DNA of 64,000 bases. Origin: Helicobacter burdigaliensis (GTDB lineage Bacteria; Campylobacterota; Campylobacteria; Campylobacterales; Helicobacteraceae). A program made the position numbers and the translations under genes. The stretch is from contig NZ_QXJG01000004.1 in NCBI RefSeq assembly GCF_003670295.1, positions 1 to 64,000 on the forward strand. The letters are read 5' to 3'. The notes below the pieces were generated by a model. It worked only from the letters and a program-made list of their open reading frames with translations. It was not told the DNA's origin and did not search any database. Below are positions 54,603 to 64,000 of this stretch, one piece after another (positions within the stretch are counted from its first letter, which is position 1; every line of letters begins with the position of its first letter).

Positions 54603-55307
54603 ATGGCAAAAAAATTAACAAAAAGAATGCAAAATCTATTAAATAAAGTAGATTGCAAAAAAATATACGATATTACAACCGCTTCTGCAACTGTAAAATC
54701 TCTAGCATCTGCTAAGTTTGATGAAACAGTTGAGGTGGCATTAAGTTTAGGAGTAGATCCAAGACATGCTGATCAGATGATTCGTGGAGCTGTTGTATTG
54801 CCTAATGGAACAGGTAAAAGCGTTCGTGTTGCGGTTTTTGCAAAAGGTGTGAAAGCAGATGAAGCAAAAGCAGCAGGTGCAGATGTTGTAGGAGATGATG
54901 ATTTAGCAGATCAAATTAAAGCAGGTGATTTGAATTTTGATATGGTGATTGCAACTCCAGATATGATGGCGCTAGTGGGTAAAGTAGGTAGAATTTTAGG
55001 CCCTAAAGGTTTAATGCCAAACCCAAAAACAGGCACTGTTACTATGGATATTACAAAAGCCGTAAGCAATGCAAAAAGTGGTCAAGTAAATTATCGTGTA
55101 GATAAAAAGGGTATTATCCATGCTCCAGTTGGTAAAGCAAGCTTTGATGCTAAAAAGCTAGAGGAAAATATCATTGCCCTTGTTAAAAATATCAATAAGC
55201 AAAAACCAGCAAGTGCAAAAGGAAAATATATTAAAAATGCTACACTATCATTAACTATGAGTCCTTCATTAACTTTGGATACTCAAGAGTTAATTGATAT
55301 GAAATAA
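54603..55307 (+). CDS. rplA: 50S ribosomal protein L1
   Basis: A 234-residue protein of the L1 stalk and probable autoregulator of rplKA translation. The L1 signature is [20 protein letters not shown] and [15 protein letters not shown] near residue 135. The normal length is kept. It is followed by the rplJ leader. Confidence 0.98.
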   Translation: MAKKLTKRMQNLLNKVDCKKIYDITTASATVKSLASAKFDETVEVALSLGVDPRHADQMIRGAVVLPNGTGKSVRVAVFAKGVKADEAKAAGADVVGDDDLADQIKAGDLNFDMVIATPDMMALVGKVGRILGPKGLMPNPKTGTVTMDITKAVSNAKSGQVNYRVDKKGIIHAPVGKASFDAKKLEENIIALVKNINKQKPASAKGKYIKNATLSLTMSPSLTLDTQELIDMK

Positions 55308-55398
55308 TTTATTCTTGTTTTTATCTTAGACTAATGACTATGGGGGCTTAAGCTTAAAATCTACCCTATATAAGTCTTTCGTCTGAAAGGAGGTTAAA
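55308..55398 (+). promoter_or_regulatory. rplJL leader with hairpin over the ribosome binding site
   Basis: This 91-base untranslated stretch before rplJ corresponds to the L10 leader, where the L10-(L12)4 complex represses translation. CTTTC (55376-55380) pairs with GAAAG (55385-55389) and would mask part of the AAAGGAGG at 55386-55393. A GGGGG run near 55342 and CTACCC near 55361 could form a second stem. The fold is by eye. Confidence 0.6.
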
Positions 55399-55881
55399 AT
55401 GACTAAACAACAAAAAACAGCTTTGATTGAAGCTTTAAGTGCAGAATTTAAGAATGCTAAAGCTATTGCAGTATGTGATTATAAAGGTTTAAGCGTTAAA
55501 GAGCTTGAAAGCCTAAGAGCAAATGCAAGAAATAGCGATTCTAAAGTGCAAGTTATTAAAAATACACTCGCATCAATTGCATTGAAAAATTCTGGAATTG
55601 AAGGCTTAGAGTTTAAAGAAAACAACATTTTTGTTTGGGGTGAAGATCAAATTTCTTTAGCAAAAACAATTTGTAAATTTTCTCAATCAGTTGGCGGAAA
55701 ACTTGTGATTAAGACAGGTTATTTTGAAGGTGAAATTGTTGATGCTAAGCATATTGATGCGGTTTCTAAACTTCCTTCAAAAGAAGAGCTTATTGGAATG
55801 TTGTTGTCCGTTTGGACTGCCCCTGCTCGTTACTTTGTTACAGGGTTGGATAATTTGCGCAAACAAAAAGAAGAAGCGTAA
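55399..55881 (+). CDS. rplJ: 50S ribosomal protein L10
   Basis: A 160-residue protein that anchors L7/L12 dimers on the ribosome. The N-terminal RNA-binding domain contains [20 protein letters not shown] and [14 protein letters not shown]; the C-terminal helix with [16 protein letters not shown] binds L12. AAAGGAGG gives a strong ribosome binding site. Confidence 0.97.
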   Translation: MTKQQKTALIEALSAEFKNAKAIAVCDYKGLSVKELESLRANARNSDSKVQVIKNTLASIALKNSGIEGLEFKENNIFVWGEDQISLAKTICKFSQSVGGKLVIKTGYFEGEIVDAKHIDAVSKLPSKEELIGMLLSVWTAPARYFVTGLDNLRKQKEEA

Positions 55882-55911
55882 GACAAATTAAATTATTTTA
55901 GGAGATTTGAT

Positions 55912-56286
55912 ATGGCAATCACAAAAGAAGAGGTTTTAGAATATATTGGCAATCTTTCAGTTATGGAACTTTCAGAGCTTGTAAAAGCTTTTGAAGAGAA
56001 ATTTGGCGTTTCTGCTGCTCCAACAGTAGTTGCAGGAGCTGTTGCTGCAGGTGGTGGAGCAGCTGCTGAAGAAAAAACAGAATTTGATATTATTCTTACA
56101 GATAGCGGAGATAAGAAAATCAATGTTATTAAAGTAGTAAGAGAAGTAACAGGACTTGGATTAAAAGAAGCAAAAGATGCAGTTGAGCAAACTCCATTTA
56201 CTGTTAAAGAGGGCGTTAAGAAAGAAGACGCAGATGCAATTAAAGCAAAATTTGAAGAAGCAGGTGCTAAAGTCGATATTAAATAA
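55912..56286 (+). CDS. rplL: 50S ribosomal protein L7/L12
   Basis: A 124-residue stalk protein that recruits translation factors. The N-terminal dimer domain is [16 protein letters not shown], the hinge is Ala/Gly-rich (residues about 37-55), and the C-terminal domain contains [21 protein letters not shown] strong hairpin follows within five bases of the stop. Confidence 0.98.
   Translation: MAITKEEVLEYIGNLSVMELSELVKAFEEKFGVSAAPTVVAGAVAAGGGAAAEEKTEFDIILTDSGDKKINVIKVVREVTGLGLKEAKDAVEQTPFTVKEGVKKEDADAIKAKFEEAGAKVDIK

Positions 56287-64000
<7,714 letters not shown>

Overview
The window is a stretch of a low-GC epsilonproteobacterial (Campylobacterota) chromosome, almost certainly Helicobacter. 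The strongest evidence is the in-frame fusion of rpoB and rpoC from 56353 to the window end, a hallmark of Helicobacter and Wolinella. Gene blocks also match orders I recall from Helicobacter pylori: nusB-ribH-kdsA-carbonic anhydrase, pyrD-M16 protease-dapA-SDR-pgsA, ychF-pepA-dedA, and rpsO/flhA/DHH protein. With a CmeABC-type efflux pump, NspC and a dTDP-sugar surface-glycan locus, an enterohepatic species of the H. pullorum/canadensis/winghamensis type seems plausible, but that is inference. The window opens on a 77-base C run that looks like a contig edge.

Layout: 1-4.4 kb holds ansB, a HAD phosphatase, a DnaQ-like exonuclease and nspC. 4.4-10.2 kb holds an RND tripartite efflux operon (cmeABC-like) with two inverted repeats around its promoter. 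10.24-10.84 kb is gene-free and filled with degenerate REP-like repeats. 10.8-12.7 kb holds a small lipoprotein, cmoB and a TraT-like lipoprotein. 12.9-26.2 kb is a series of minus-strand housekeeping operons (ychF-pepA-dedA; msrB; pyrD to yggS, including a FabL-like reductase; an orphan MotB-like gene leading into carbonic anhydrase-kdsA-ribH-nusB). 26.3-28.4 kb holds a DedA protein, a ComEA-like protein and ilvC, followed by rpsO on the minus strand.

29.06-46.6 kb is a plus-strand run in which flhA, a DHH phosphoesterase, a small hypothetical and purN lead, through overlapping genes, into a surface-glycan locus. That locus has a GtrB/GT-C/GtrA cassette, GT25 and GT32-like transferases, an HtrL-like gene, rfbA-rfbB-fdtA-fdtC, a frameshifted N-formyltransferase, two GT2 genes, a GT11 gene and fdtB. 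Together these would make dTDP-3-acylamino-3,6-dideoxyhexose (Fuc3NAc/Qui3N type) and transfer sugars to LPS or a related glycan. Three poly-G tracts (10, 12 and 10 G) lie in the GT32-like, fdtC-like and GT11 genes. The GT11 tract is a classical on/off switch. The other two lie at the extreme 3' ends and can only change C-terminal tails and translational coupling.

46.6-51.2 kb holds rny, a 5-formyl-THF cyclo-ligase, a membrane protein and a TonB-dependent receptor on the minus strand. 51.3-64 kb is the classic plus-strand translation/transcription block: tRNA-Thr, Tyr, Gly, Thr, tuf, rpmG, tRNA-Trp, secE, nusG, rplK, rplA, rplJ, rplL and the fused rpoBC, which runs off the window.
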